Of a DNA stretch of 55,597 nucleotides, positions 1 through 8,206 are shown piece after piece. Positions within the stretch are counted from its first letter, which is position 1; each line of letters starts with the position of its first letter. Under the pieces are notes generated by a model that made no database searches, was not told where the DNA came from, and saw only the letters and a program-made list of their open reading frames with translations. The DNA comes from Streptomyces mesophilus. GTDB taxonomy: Bacteria > Actinomycetota > Actinomycetes > Streptomycetales > Streptomycetaceae. Position numbers and translations under genes: made by a program. The stretch lies in the NCBI RefSeq assembly GCF_011044995.1, contig NZ_JAAKZW010000021.1, positions 1 through 55,597 of the forward strand. Reading direction: 5' to 3'.

Positions 1-64
1 GGGCCCCCTGCATCCGAACTTCGTTCGGATCTGCTCAATCGCCGCAGGGGCTGATAGTTGGCCC
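1..64. other. Nested inverted repeats, possible structured RNA or UTR element
   Basis: Bases 12-19 pair perfectly with 23-30 (8 bp, 3-nt loop). Bases 5-11 pair with 44-50 (7 bp), and 1-4 can pair with 61-64, so the first 64 bases could fold into one nested stem. The element lies 64 bases upstream of the L,D-transpeptidase start and may be cut by the window edge. I do not recognise a riboswitch class. It could equally be the terminator of a gene lying to the left. Confidence 0.4.
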
Positions 65-127
65 CAACCGTCGTCGGTCTGGGTGTGCCTTCGGCTAATT
101 GTTCAAGTTTGGTCGTTTCCTGAAGGC

Positions 128-1027
128 ATGATTCACCGCACCGCACGCCGTACGACCCGTCTCACCCTCGCCGTGGTACTTGCCCTCGCGGCCCTCGCCA
201 CCCCCGCCGTCGCGGCCGACCCTGGCCCTCCGCCCGTGCCCGCTCCTCAGCAGGAGTTGGTCCCGGGTGTGCCGCTCACTCCGTATCACCGGTGGCAGTT
301 GGACACTCCCGATCAGGGCATGGCGCCGTTCGTCTACGAGCCGAGTGCCGCCGAGGACTCCGTCGAGCCGATGGAGCCGCCCGTCGAGCTCGACGCGCTG
401 ATCGAGTACGTGCCGCCGAGCGAGGTCGTCCGCAGTGCCGCGGCGCCCTTCTGCAGCAAGCGGACCGGGCCGCATCAGCGCCGGGTCGAGGCGTGGCTGA
501 AGCTCAAGGTGGACGGCAAGCAGTCGGCCAAGGACTGTGCGGCGATCCGCGCGTTCCAGCGGAAGCAGGGGATCCGGCCCGACATCGGCTTCGCCGGGCC
601 GGTGACCTGGGCCCGGATGCGCTGGCTGAGTGCCGTACGCGATCCGAAGGCGCTGAAGAAGTGCCCGGCGCGCGCGTACCGGATCGCCTGCGTGGATCTC
701 GCGCGGCAGCTGATGTGGGTGCAGAAGGGCGGGAAGGTGACCTTCGGACCCGTGGCCGTGCGCAGCGGCAAGAGGTCGACGCCGACGCGCACCGGCTGGC
801 ACAAGGTGTTCTGGAAGCACAAGAACCACTACTCGACGCTGTTCCGGACGCCCATGCCGTACAGCCAGTTCTTCAGCGGTGGGCAGGCTTTTCATGCCGT
901 CTACAGCAGCGTCTACAGCACGTCGGGCTCCCCGGGCTGCGTGAACCTGAGCCACCGGGACGCCAAGCGACTGTGGAACAAGCTGTACAAGGGGGACCGC
1001 GTGTACATCTGGGGCCGCAGGCCGTGA
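128..1027 (+). CDS. Secreted L,D-transpeptidase (YkuD) with peptidoglycan-binding domain
   Basis: A 299-residue exported protein expected to make 3-3 cross-links in peptidoglycan. The N-terminus is basic, followed by a hydrophobic signal peptide ending in an AxA-type site near residue 32. A peptidoglycan-binding-like region with an AIRAFQRKQGI repeat lies around residues 115-175. The C-terminal YkuD domain has the FHAVY histidine and the catalytic signature SPGCVNL with Cys271. The ATG at 128 is chosen because the longer reading from 83 adds residues that do not resemble a signal peptide and have poor third-position GC. The alr gene follows after 27 nt, so the two may be cotranscribed, linking D-Ala supply to wall cross-linking. 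Family assignment is firm; the exact wall target is inferred. Confidence 0.88.
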   Translation: MIHRTARRTTRLTLAVVLALAALATPAVAADPGPPPVPAPQQELVPGVPLTPYHRWQLDTPDQGMAPFVYEPSAAEDSVEPMEPPVELDALIEYVPPSEVVRSAAAPFCSKRTGPHQRRVEAWLKLKVDGKQSAKDCAAIRAFQRKQGIRPDIGFAGPVTWARMRWLSAVRDPKALKKCPARAYRIACVDLARQLMWVQKGGKVTFGPVAVRSGKRSTPTRTGWHKVFWKHKNHYSTLFRTPMPYSQFFSGGQAFHAVYSSVYSTSGSPGCVNLSHRDAKRLWNKLYKGDRVYIWGRRP

Positions 1028-1054
1028 CCCACGGCTCTGAGACACTGGGGCGCG

Positions 1055-2200
1055 ATGACTGAGACACCTGTGCGCGTCCGCGCCGAGATCGATCTGGCCG
1101 CTCTGCGGGCCAACGTGCGGGCGCTGCGTGCCCGCGCGCCCCGCGCCGCGTTCATGGCCGTGGTGAAGGCGGACGCGTACGGGCACGGAATGGTGCCCTG
1201 CGCCAAGGCCGCGTTGCAGGGCGGCGCCACCTGGCTGGGCACCGCCACCCCCGAGGAGGCGCTCGCGCTGCGCGCGGCCGGCATCGGCGTCGACGACGCC
1301 CGCGTCATGTGCTGGCTGTGGACGCCAGGCGGCCCCTGGCGCGCGGCCATCGAGGCCGACGTCGACCTCGGGGTGAGCGGCATGTGGGCGCTGCGTGAGC
1401 TGACCGCGGCGGCGCGTGCGGCCGGGCGTACGGCACGGGTGCAGCTGAAGATCGACACCGGGCTCGGGCGCAACGGCTGTATGCCCGCCGACTGGCCCGA
1501 GCTGGTCGAGGCCTGTCTGAAGGCTGAGGCCGAGGGCACGGTCAAGGTCACCGGCATCTGGTCGCACTACGCGTGCGCGGACGAGCCCGGGCACCCCTCG
1601 ATCGCCCTCCAGTCCGCCGAGTTCGCCGACGCGGTGCGCTTCGCCGAGCGGGCGGGCCTGACCCCCGAGGTCCGCCACATCGCCAACTCCCCGGGCACGC
1701 TGACGCTGCCCGAGTCGCACTACGACCTCGTCCGTCCCGGCATCGCGATGTACGGGCTCTCGCCGAGCCCCGAGGTCGGCACGTCCGCGGACTTCGGTCT
1801 GCGTCCGGTGATGACCCTCGGCGCACAGCTCGCCCTGGTGAAGCGTGTACCCGCGGGTCTCGGCGTCAGTTACGGGCATCACTACGTCACACCCGAGCCC
1901 ACCACGCTCGCTCTCGTCCCCGTCGGCTACGGCGACGGACTGCCCCGGCACGCCTCCGGGACCGGCCCCGTCCTGGTCGGCGGCAAGGTGCGGACGGCCG
2001 CCGGGCGGATCGCCATGGACCAGTTCGTGGTCGATCTGCACGGGGACGAGCCCGCGGCCGGCGACGAGGCGGTCCTTTTCGGCCCGGGCGACCGGGGCGA
2101 GCCGACCGCCGAGGACTGGGCGCAGGCGGCGGGCACCATCGGGTACGAGATCGTCACGCGCATCGGAACACGCGTTCCCCGCGTCTATGTGAACGAGTGA
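1055..2200 (+). CDS. alr: Alanine racemase
   Basis: A 381-residue PLP enzyme that interconverts L- and D-alanine for peptidoglycan synthesis. The PLP-lysine motif VVKADAYGHG places the Schiff-base Lys at residue 38, and the second catalytic residue is Tyr273 in GVSYGHHY. RIDTGLGRNG-like and GxGY(G)DG segments of the C-terminal domain are present, and the length is normal for Alr. The ATG at 1055 starts just before the conserved RAEIDLAAL strand. Alr heads the alr / hydrolase / tsaE group, an arrangement I remember as conserved in actinobacteria. Confidence 0.97.
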   Translation: MTETPVRVRAEIDLAALRANVRALRARAPRAAFMAVVKADAYGHGMVPCAKAALQGGATWLGTATPEEALALRAAGIGVDDARVMCWLWTPGGPWRAAIEADVDLGVSGMWALRELTAAARAAGRTARVQLKIDTGLGRNGCMPADWPELVEACLKAEAEGTVKVTGIWSHYACADEPGHPSIALQSAEFADAVRFAERAGLTPEVRHIANSPGTLTLPESHYDLVRPGIAMYGLSPSPEVGTSADFGLRPVMTLGAQLALVKRVPAGLGVSYGHHYVTPEPTTLALVPVGYGDGLPRHASGTGPVLVGGKVRTAAGRIAMDQFVVDLHGDEPAAGDEAVLFGPGDRGEPTAEDWAQAAGTIGYEIVTRIGTRVPRVYVNE

Positions 2201-2281
2201 CCGGCCGGACGTGACCGAGTGTCCGGTCCGGTGTACGCGCAGGGCTCGTGAACGTCGTAACGCAGGAGGCAGGAGCGGCAC

Positions 2282-3502
2282 GTGAGTGACACAGGCACCC
2301 AGATCGCCCGGGCCGCCGAGGAGGCGGTCGGCGGCGGCTGGCGCAGGGCGGGCATCGCGGGCGCCGCGATAGGCGTGATCGCCGCGGGCGCGGCCGCCGG
2401 TGTCGCGGTCGAGCGGCTCACCGTCGGGCGCGGCATGCGCAAGAAGGCCCGCCTCGCGCTCGACTCCGCCGGTCCCTACGGCTCGCTGCGCGGTCTGCCC
2501 GGCAAGGCGCGGGCCGAGGACGGCACGGTCCTCTACTACGAGGTCGACGAGGTCGAACCGGACAGCGCGAAGGGCCGCCGCGGCCGCCGCCTCTTCGGCC
2601 GCAAGGCCCCCGCGCCCGTCACCGTGGTCTTCTCGCACGGCTACTGCCTCAGCCAGGACTCCTGGCACTTCCAGCGCGCGGCCCTGCGCGGCGTCGTGCG
2701 CACCGTCTACTGGGACCAGCGCAGCCACGGCCGCTCCGAGCGCGGCAAGGCGCAGACCGAGCGCCAGGAACCGGTCACCATCGACCAGTTGGGCAGCGAC
2801 CTCAAGGCCGTCATCGACGAGGCCGCGCCCGAGGGTCCGCTCGTCCTGGTCGGCCACTCCATGGGCGGCATGACCGTGATGGCGCTGGCCGACCAGTTCC
2901 CCGAGCTGATCCGCGACCGGGTCGTGGGCGCCGCGTTCGTCGGTACGTCCTCCGGGCGGCTCGGCGAGGTCAACTACGGTCTGCCGGTCGCCGGCATGAA
3001 CGCCGTACGCCGGGTCCTGCCCGGGGTGCTCAAGGCGCTCGGCTCGCGCGTCGAGCTGGTCGAGCGCGCCCGGGGGGCCACCGCGGACCTGTTCGCGGGC
3101 ATCATCAAGCGCTACTCGTTCGCGTCCCGCGAGGTGGACCCGGCGGTCGCCCGCTTTGCCGAACGTCTCATCGAGTCGACACCCATCGACGTGGTCGCGG
3201 AGTTCTACCCGGCCTTCGGCGATCACGACAAGCAGGACGCCCTACGGCACTTCGCGGACCTTCCCGTCCTGGTGCTCGCCGGCGACAAGGACCTGGTCAC
3301 GCCCAGCGAGCACAGCGAGTCGATCGCCGACGAGCTGCCCGATGCCGAGCTGGTGATCGTGCCGGACGCCGGGCATCTGGTGATGCTCGAGCACCCGGAG
3401 CTGGTGACGGACCGTCTCGCCGATCTCCTGGTGCGTGCGGGGGTGGCCGCTCCGGCCGCTAACGTGGTTGCTCATGGAAGCACCGCACAACCCGGCAAAT
3501 AG
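2282..3502 (+). CDS. Alpha/beta hydrolase, N-terminally membrane anchored
   Basis: A 406-residue alpha/beta-hydrolase of unknown substrate. Residues about 24-45 form an Ala/Gly-rich hydrophobic stretch that could anchor it. The fold is marked by VVFSHGYCLSQDSW (oxyanion-hole HG), the nucleophile elbow GHSMGG, an acid residue in AGDKDLVTP, and the catalytic His in PDAGHLVMLEHPE. The GTG at 2282 follows a good aggaggcagg ribosome site. It sits between alr and tsaE and its last 29 bases overlap the tsaE start, which suggests translational coupling. Homologues in this position are common in Streptomyces, but I know of no demonstrated reaction. Confidence 0.88.
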   Translation: MSDTGTQIARAAEEAVGGGWRRAGIAGAAIGVIAAGAAAGVAVERLTVGRGMRKKARLALDSAGPYGSLRGLPGKARAEDGTVLYYEVDEVEPDSAKGRRGRRLFGRKAPAPVTVVFSHGYCLSQDSWHFQRAALRGVVRTVYWDQRSHGRSERGKAQTERQEPVTIDQLGSDLKAVIDEAAPEGPLVLVGHSMGGMTVMALADQFPELIRDRVVGAAFVGTSSGRLGEVNYGLPVAGMNAVRRVLPGVLKALGSRVELVERARGATADLFAGIIKRYSFASREVDPAVARFAERLIESTPIDVVAEFYPAFGDHDKQDALRHFADLPVLVLAGDKDLVTPSEHSESIADELPDAELVIVPDAGHLVMLEHPELVTDRLADLLVRAGVAAPAANVVAHGSTAQPGK

Positions 3503-3980
3503 GGTCCGTATCATCATCAACTCCCCTGAGCAGATGGGTGAGTTGGGTCAGCGCCTGGCCAAGATCCTGCGCGCCGGCGACCTCGTGATGCTCAACGGTG
3601 AGCTCGGCGCCGGCAAGACCACCCTCACCCGCGGCCTCGGCGCGGGCCTCGGCGTCCGCGGCGCGGTCACCTCGCCGACGTTCGTCATCGCCCGCGTCCA
3701 CCCCTCGCTGGGCGACGGGCCGCCGCTGGTCCACGTGGACGCGTACCGCCTCGGCGGCGGGCTCGACGAGATGGAGGACCTCGACCTCGATGTCTCGCTG
3801 CCCGAGTCCGTGATCGTCGTGGAGTGGGGCGAGGGCAAGGTCGAGGAGCTCACGGACGACCGGCTGCATGTGGTCATCCACCGCGAGGAGGGCGACACGT
3901 CCTCGGACGTACGGACCGTCACGCTGACCGGGCTCGGGGAGCGCTGGGCCGGGGTGGACCTGGAGGCGCTCGCGGCGTGA
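3474..3980 (+). CDS. tsaE: tRNA t6A biosynthesis ATPase TsaE
   Basis: A 168-residue P-loop protein that energises the TsaB-TsaD complex during N6-threonylcarbamoyl-adenosine formation at tRNA position 37. The Walker A sequence is GELGAGKTTLTRGL, followed by the TSPTFVI strand and the HVDAYRL motif typical of TsaE. The start at 3474 (MEAPHNP) is preferred over the longer frame from 3435, because the extra residues are only the overlap with the hydrolase gene. tsaB, rimI and tsaD follow about 1 kb downstream. Confidence 0.95.
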   Translation: MEAPHNPANRVRIIINSPEQMGELGQRLAKILRAGDLVMLNGELGAGKTTLTRGLGAGLGVRGAVTSPTFVIARVHPSLGDGPPLVHVDAYRLGGGLDEMEDLDLDVSLPESVIVVEWGEGKVEELTDDRLHVVIHREEGDTSSDVRTVTLTGLGERWAGVDLEALAA

Positions 3981-4066
3981 GCACACCCGCGTGGCGACAG
4001 TTTCCGACAAGCCGTCGGGAAGATATTGCGTACCGGGCTCGCCCCGTGTTCACATGGAGACCGAGA

Positions 4067-4087
4067 CTTGGTTAGGGATACCTAACC
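4067..4087. promoter_or_regulatory. Inverted repeat resembling a DmdR1/IdeR iron box
   Basis: GGTTAGG (4070-4076) and CCTAACC (4081-4087) are perfect 7-bp arms with a 4-nt spacer. Against the IdeR/DmdR consensus TTAGGTTAGGCTCACCTAA, positions 4067-4085 match 14 of 19 bases by my count. The site is 23 bases before the ATG of the 54-residue protein at 4111, a position suitable for repression. Binding is inferred only from resemblance. Confidence 0.5.
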
Positions 4088-4110
4088 GCGCCCTGCACTC
4101 GGGAGGCACC

Positions 4111-4275
4111 ATGTCGGCCCCGGAACGTGAGACACCCAAGGTGCAGCCGTCGATGAGCGAGCTGCTCGCGTCCTGTGCCGCGGCCACCGCGGTCTCCACG
4201 CCGCCGGTGTTCCCCGAGCGCGTACAGGTCGAGGCGGAACAGACACAAGCGGCGCCGCATCGCGACGCCGCCTGA
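4111..4275 (+). CDS. Small conserved Streptomyces protein of unknown function
   Basis: A 54-residue protein, MSAPERETPKVQPSMSEL onward, with no signal peptide, membrane segment or known domain. It has an Ala-rich middle and an acidic, Gln-rich end. The ATG at 4111 follows a clear gggaggcacc ribosome site; the longer frame from 3991 lacks one and crosses the palindrome at 4070-4087. I recall near-identical short proteins at this place in other Streptomyces, but no function. Possible iron control is suggested by the upstream inverted repeat. Confidence 0.7.
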   Translation: MSAPERETPKVQPSMSELLASCAAATAVSTPPVFPERVQVEAEQTQAAPHRDAA

Positions 4276-4298
4276 CATATCCGTACCGCTGCGTGGCC

Positions 4299-4847
4299 CT
4301 ACTGGACCACGATCACGCTCGTCCCCACGGTCGCGAACTCCCACATCGCGAGCCCGTCCTCGCGCGACTCCCGGATGCCGCCGGTCTTCCTCGACGGGTC
4401 GGGCTCCGGCGTCGAGCCGTCCTTGGCCGCGCTGAATCCGATCGTCACGCCGTCGTTCGTCGCGAAGCGCACCACGTGCTCGATCGGGGTCCCGTCCGAG
4501 CCCGTGATCGAGCCGGACCGCGTCGTCACCGCGTACTCGCCCGGCAGCGGATCGACCGTGCTCGGCGTGACCTTGAACGTGTGCTCGACCTTGTCGCCCT
4601 CGCCCACGAGCCAGACGCGGTCGGAGCCCAGCGAGTACACGACCCGCTGACCCTGGCCGGACAGCGCCGGCAGCCCGTCGGGCTTCGTCTTGCCCCCGGG
4701 CTTCTTGGAGGCGCTCGACGAGGCCGGCGTCTTGGGCTTGCTGAGAGTCTCCGGGGCGGAGGCGGACGCCTGGTACGCGAGGAAGCCGACCGCCGCGAGC
4801 GCCGCCGCGGTCAGCCCGGCCACGAATCCCGAGCTGCTGCGTGCCAC
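4299..4847 (-). CDS. Exported YkuD-like protein lacking the catalytic cysteine
   Basis: A 182-residue protein with an N-terminal hydrophobic segment (residues 8-28), then a Ser/Pro/Lys linker and a beta-rich domain. The order of motifs follows an L,D-transpeptidase: a VWLVGEG...VEHTFKVTP opening, a PLPGEYAV turn, HVVRFA, then GGIRESREDGLAMWEF and VGTSVIVV. In active YkuD enzymes the corresponding block reads HGCIR...A..LW.F; here the Cys position is Gly157. I read it as a catalytically dead relative acting on or binding to the wall, but this rests on motif alignment by eye. It converges on the small gene at 4111-4275 and is divergent from tsaB. Confidence 0.7.
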   Translation of the reverse strand: MARSSSGFVAGLTAAALAAVGFLAYQASASAPETLSKPKTPASSSASKKPGGKTKPDGLPALSGQGQRVVYSLGSDRVWLVGEGDKVEHTFKVTPSTVDPLPGEYAVTTRSGSITGSDGTPIEHVVRFATNDGVTIGFSAAKDGSTPEPDPSRKTGGIRESREDGLAMWEFATVGTSVIVVQ

Positions 4848-4974
4848 GAGCTACCTCCACACCCTTCGTACATACGACTGGGTACGTCATATACGTACTG
4901 GGAGCGACGTTAGCAGCCGGGTCCTGCTAGGCAGGGGCGCCGTGCAGAGCCCTCGTACGCCGTAGGCTGTTCGC

Positions 4975-5628
4975 GTGCTCTTGCTCGCTCTGGATACCGC
5001 CACCCCCGCCGTCACGGCCGCCCTGCACGACGGCCGCACCGTCCTCGCCGAGTCGGGCGGCGTCGACGCCCGCAGACACGGTGAGCTGCTGCTTCCGGCC
5101 GTCGACCGGGTGCTCGCCGAGGCGGGTGTGAAACTCGACGCCGTCACCGAGATCGTGGTGGGCACGGGCCCCGGCCCGTACACCGGACTGCGCGTCGGCC
5201 TGATGACGGCCATGACCTTCGGCTCGGCGCTCGGCATCCCCGTGCACGGACTGTGCACGCTCGACGGACTCGCGTACGCCTCGGGCCTCGAAGGCGAGTT
5301 CGTGGTCGCGACGGACGCGCGCCGCAAAGAGGTCTACTGGGCGCGCTACAACGGCAGCCGTACGAGGGTGACCGACCCGGCCGTCGACCGTCCCGCCGAC
5401 ATCGCCGAGCAGGTCGTGGGGCTGCCCGCGGTCGGCGCGGGTGCGCTGCTCTACCCGGACACGTTCCCGGACGCGCGTACGCCCGAGCACGTCAGCGCCG
5501 GCGCGCTGGCCGCGCTCGCCGCCGAGAAGCTCGCCGCGGGCGAGGAGCTGACCGATCCGCGGCCGCTGTATCTGCGCCGCCCGGACGCCCAGGTCCCGAA
5601 GAACTACAAGGTGGTCACCCCCAAGTGA
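4975..5628 (+). CDS. tsaB: tRNA t6A protein TsaB
   Basis: A 217-residue ASKHA-fold partner of TsaD in t6A synthesis. The start LLLALDTATPAVTAAL and the GTGPGPYTGLRVGL segment are diagnostic of TsaB (YeaZ). It begins with GTG at 4975 and ends in a TGA overlapped by the GTG of the next gene (GTGA), so tsaB-rimI-tsaD are translationally coupled. TsaB is a scaffold and is not itself a transferase. Confidence 0.95.
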   Translation: MLLLALDTATPAVTAALHDGRTVLAESGGVDARRHGELLLPAVDRVLAEAGVKLDAVTEIVVGTGPGPYTGLRVGLMTAMTFGSALGIPVHGLCTLDGLAYASGLEGEFVVATDARRKEVYWARYNGSRTRVTDPAVDRPADIAEQVVGLPAVGAGALLYPDTFPDARTPEHVSAGALAALAAEKLAAGEELTDPRPLYLRRPDAQVPKNYKVVTPK

Positions 5629-6158
5629 CCCCGGTACTGCGCGAGATGCGCTGGTGGGACATCGAGCCGGTGCTGGAGCTCGAGAAGGAGCTGTTCCCCG
5701 ACGACGCCTGGTCGCGGGGGATGTTCTGGTCCGAGCTGGCCCACGCGCGCGGCCCCGGCGCTTCCCGCCGCTATGTGACCGCCGTCGAGTCCTCGGCAGA
5801 AGGCGAGCGGATCGTCGGGTACGCGGGCCTCGCGGCCGTCGGCGGGCTCGGTGACGTGCAGACCATCGCCGTGGCCCGTGACCACCAGGGCACCGGACTC
5901 GGCTCGGCGCTGCTCACCGATCTGCTGCGGCACGCGACCGCCTTCGAATGCACCGAGGTGCTGCTCGAAGTGCGCGTCGACAACGCCCGCGCCCAGAAGC
6001 TCTACGAACGCTTCGGCTTCGTCCCCATCGGCTTCCGGCGCGGCTACTACCAGCCGGGCAATGTCGACGCCCTCGTGATGCGCCTGACCGACCCTTCGAC
6101 CGCCACCGCAGACTCCGCCACCGCGGATTTCGTACAAGGAACCGAGACCCATGGCTGA
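5625..6158 (+). CDS. rimI: Ribosomal-protein alanine N-acetyltransferase RimI
   Basis: A 177-residue GNAT acetyltransferase. The acetyl-CoA pyrophosphate-binding motif is [12 protein letters not shown], and the late strand [18 protein letters not shown] is typical of RimI. The GTG at 5625 overlaps the tsaB stop by 4 nt; the longer open frame to its left is only shadow. RimI classically acetylates the N-terminus of ribosomal protein S18, but actinobacterial members have broader N-terminal targets. It carries about 20 extra C-terminal residues rich in Ala, Thr and Asp that overlap tsaD by 8 nt. Confidence 0.93.
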   Translation: MTPVLREMRWWDIEPVLELEKELFPDDAWSRGMFWSELAHARGPGASRRYVTAVESSAEGERIVGYAGLAAVGGLGDVQTIAVARDHQGTGLGSALLTDLLRHATAFECTEVLLEVRVDNARAQKLYERFGFVPIGFRRGYYQPGNVDALVMRLTDPSTATADSATADFVQGTETHG

Positions 6159-7248
6159 CGAACCGCTCGTACTGGGCATCGAGACCAGCTGCGACGAGAC
6201 CGGCGTCGGCATCGTGCGCGGCACCACCCTGCTCGCCGACGCCGTCGCCTCCAGCGTCGACGAGCACGCCCGCTTCGGCGGTGTCGTGCCCGAGGTCGCC
6301 TCGCGCGCGCACCTCGAGGCGATGGTGCCGACCATCGAGCGCGCCCTGAAGGACGCCGGTGTGTCGGCTCGCGACCTCGACGGCATCTCCGTGACGGCCG
6401 GGCCCGGTCTCGCGGGTGCGCTGCTCGTCGGCGTCTCGGCCGCGAAGGCGTACGCGTATGCGCTCGGCAAGCCGCTGTACGGCGTCAACCACCTCGCCTC
6501 GCACATCTGCGTCGACCAGCTGGAACACGGTCCGCTGCCCGAGCCGACGATGGCGCTGCTCGTCTCCGGCGGCCACTCCTCGCTGCTGCTGTCCTCGGAC
6601 ATCACCTCGGATGTACGGCCGCTCGGCGCGACGATCGACGACGCGGCCGGTGAGGCCTTCGACAAGATCGCGCGCGTGCTCAACCTCGGCTTTCCCGGCG
6701 GTCCGGTCATCGACCGGTACGCCAAGGAGGGCGACCCGAACGCGATCGCGTTCCCGCGGGGTCTCACGGGCCCGCGCGACCCCGCATACGACTTCTCCTT
6801 CTCCGGCCTGAAGACCGCGGTCGCGCGCTGGATCGAGGCGAAGCGCAATGCGGGCGAGGACGTTCCCGTACGGGATGTGTCGGCGTCCTTCCAGGAGGCG
6901 GTCGTCGATGTGCTCACCCGTAAGGCCGTGCGGGCCTGCAAGGACGAGGGCGTCGAGCACCTGATGATCGGCGGCGGTGTGGCGGCCAACTCCCGGCTGC
7001 GCGCACTGGCGGCGGAGCGCTGCGAGAAGGCGGGCATCCAGCTGCGCGTCCCGCGCCCGAAGCTCTGCACGGACAACGGTGCGATGGTCGCGGCGCTCGG
7101 CGCCGAGATGGTCGCCCGGGGCCGTTCCGCCTCGGACTGGGACCTCTCGGCGGACTCCTCACTCCCGGTCACGGAGCCGCATGTACCGGGCCACAGCCAC
7201 AGTCACGATCACGTGCACGAGGTGGCGAAGGGCAACCTGTACGGATAG
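6151..7248 (+). CDS. tsaD: tRNA N6-adenosine threonylcarbamoyltransferase TsaD
   Basis: A 365-residue metal-dependent transferase that puts the threonylcarbamoyl group on A37 of ANN-reading tRNAs. It opens with [13 protein letters not shown], has the metal-binding HxxxH at His114 and His118 (NHLASH), and the [10 protein letters not shown] and GGGVAANS nucleotide-binding motifs. The last 20 residues are unusual: a run containing six His within 11 residues ([11 protein letters not shown]) that is outside the catalytic fold. The length is otherwise slightly above the usual 340. It is the last gene of the coupled tsaB-rimI-tsaD set. Confidence 0.96.
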   Translation: MADEPLVLGIETSCDETGVGIVRGTTLLADAVASSVDEHARFGGVVPEVASRAHLEAMVPTIERALKDAGVSARDLDGISVTAGPGLAGALLVGVSAAKAYAYALGKPLYGVNHLASHICVDQLEHGPLPEPTMALLVSGGHSSLLLSSDITSDVRPLGATIDDAAGEAFDKIARVLNLGFPGGPVIDRYAKEGDPNAIAFPRGLTGPRDPAYDFSFSGLKTAVARWIEAKRNAGEDVPVRDVSASFQEAVVDVLTRKAVRACKDEGVEHLMIGGGVAANSRLRALAAERCEKAGIQLRVPRPKLCTDNGAMVAALGAEMVARGRSASDWDLSADSSLPVTEPHVPGHSHSHDHVHEVAKGNLYG

Positions 7249-7275
7249 CCGGCGCCTGGTGGGTACCCGCCAGGT

Positions 7276-7749
7276 ATGGCGACTTTCTGGGAACACTCCG
7301 CTTTCTCGGAACTCTCCGCGCAAGAGGTGCCGTTGGCCGACAAGTTCGTCGACTACACGGAAGTGGCCTGGATCGACATCCTGCTGAACATCGCTGTGAT
7401 CCTGGCGTTCATCGGCCTGCTGTCGTGGATCACGTGGGGCTTTCTGGAGCGGCGGCACGGGGCGCGCGAGGCGGCCCGCCGGCATGACGAGAAGGGCGGC
7501 AGCGTGCCGGGGCGCCACGTCCGCACGCGCATGATCCTCGGGGCGCTCTCCGTCGTGGGTTCCCTGGCGCTGCTCGGCTTCGGTCTCGCGCTGGCGGGCC
7601 GGTCCGGCACGCTGGGCGAGAACGCGGGCCTGATGCAGGTCGAGGGGGCGCTCTTCCTGGCGCTGTGGCTGTTCGCCGGGGTGTTCTGGCGGCCTCGACG
7701 GGGGCCCGCGGAGCGTTCGCGGCAGCCGGAGAAAAGTTTCTCGAAATAA
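7276..7749 (+). CDS. Small membrane protein, three predicted helices
   Basis: A 157-residue protein of unknown function. Hydrophobic segments lie at about residues 34-56, 86-107 and 123-138. Between the first two is a charged cytoplasmic-type loop (ERRHGAREAARRHDEK). The C-terminus is basic and polar. The ATG at 7276 is 27 nt after tsaD, so it may be transcribed with it. I recognise no family motif. Confidence 0.75.
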   Translation: MATFWEHSAFSELSAQEVPLADKFVDYTEVAWIDILLNIAVILAFIGLLSWITWGFLERRHGAREAARRHDEKGGSVPGRHVRTRMILGALSVVGSLALLGFGLALAGRSGTLGENAGLMQVEGALFLALWLFAGVFWRPRRGPAERSRQPEKSFSK

Positions 7750-7840
7750 TCCGCGGCATGTGTCGATCGCGGTCGTCCCCGTTCGACACAAGGGTGAGAG
7801 GCAGGGGAGAAGCCCCCGTCACCGCAACCGAGGAGTCACC

Positions 7841-8194
7841 ATGCCGCGCTACATGTCGTTGATCCGCGTCGACGAGAACAACAACCCCGGTGGTCCGAGC
7901 GAGGAGCTCATGGAGCGCATGGGCAAGCTCATGGAGGAGATGACCAAGGCGGGCGTGCTGCTCGACACCGCCGGTCTGCACCCGACCTCCGAGGCCAAGC
8001 GCGTCCTCTACAGCGGCGGCGAACTGTCCGTCACCGACGGCCCGTTCACCGAGACCAAGGAGGTCATCGGCGGGTACGCGGTCTTCCAGACCAAGGACGA
8101 GGCCGAGGCCCTGGAGTGGACCAAGCGCTTCCTCAAGGTCCACGAGGAAGAGTGGACGATCACCTGCGAGCTGCGCGAGCTCGCCGAGGGCTGA
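7841..8194 (+). CDS. YCII-related (DGPF) domain protein
   Basis: A 117-residue single-domain protein. It opens MPRYMSLIRVDE and contains the family signature DGPFTETKEVIGGY, followed by a helix rich in Glu and Lys. Such proteins form dimeric ferredoxin-like barrels and are often encoded beside ECF sigma factors, though no sigma gene is adjacent here. The ATG at 7841 follows an aggag ribosome site; the longer frame from 7760 runs through non-coding sequence. The biochemical role is unknown. Confidence 0.9.
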   Translation: MPRYMSLIRVDENNNPGGPSEELMERMGKLMEEMTKAGVLLDTAGLHPTSEAKRVLYSGGELSVTDGPFTETKEVIGGYAVFQTKDEAEALEWTKRFLKVHEEEWTITCELRELAEG

Positions 8195-8206
8195 GCCCTT
8201 TTCGTG

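Noticed and set aside
2205..2226. CCGGAC / GTCCGG hairpin after alr
   Set aside because: Only six paired bases with a 10-nt loop and no T-run; too weak to call a terminator.
95..3226. 1043-residue open frame on the minus strand
   Set aside because: It is antisense to the transpeptidase, alr and hydrolase genes. Long antisense frames are normal in DNA with GC-rich third positions, and the translation has no recognisable domain.
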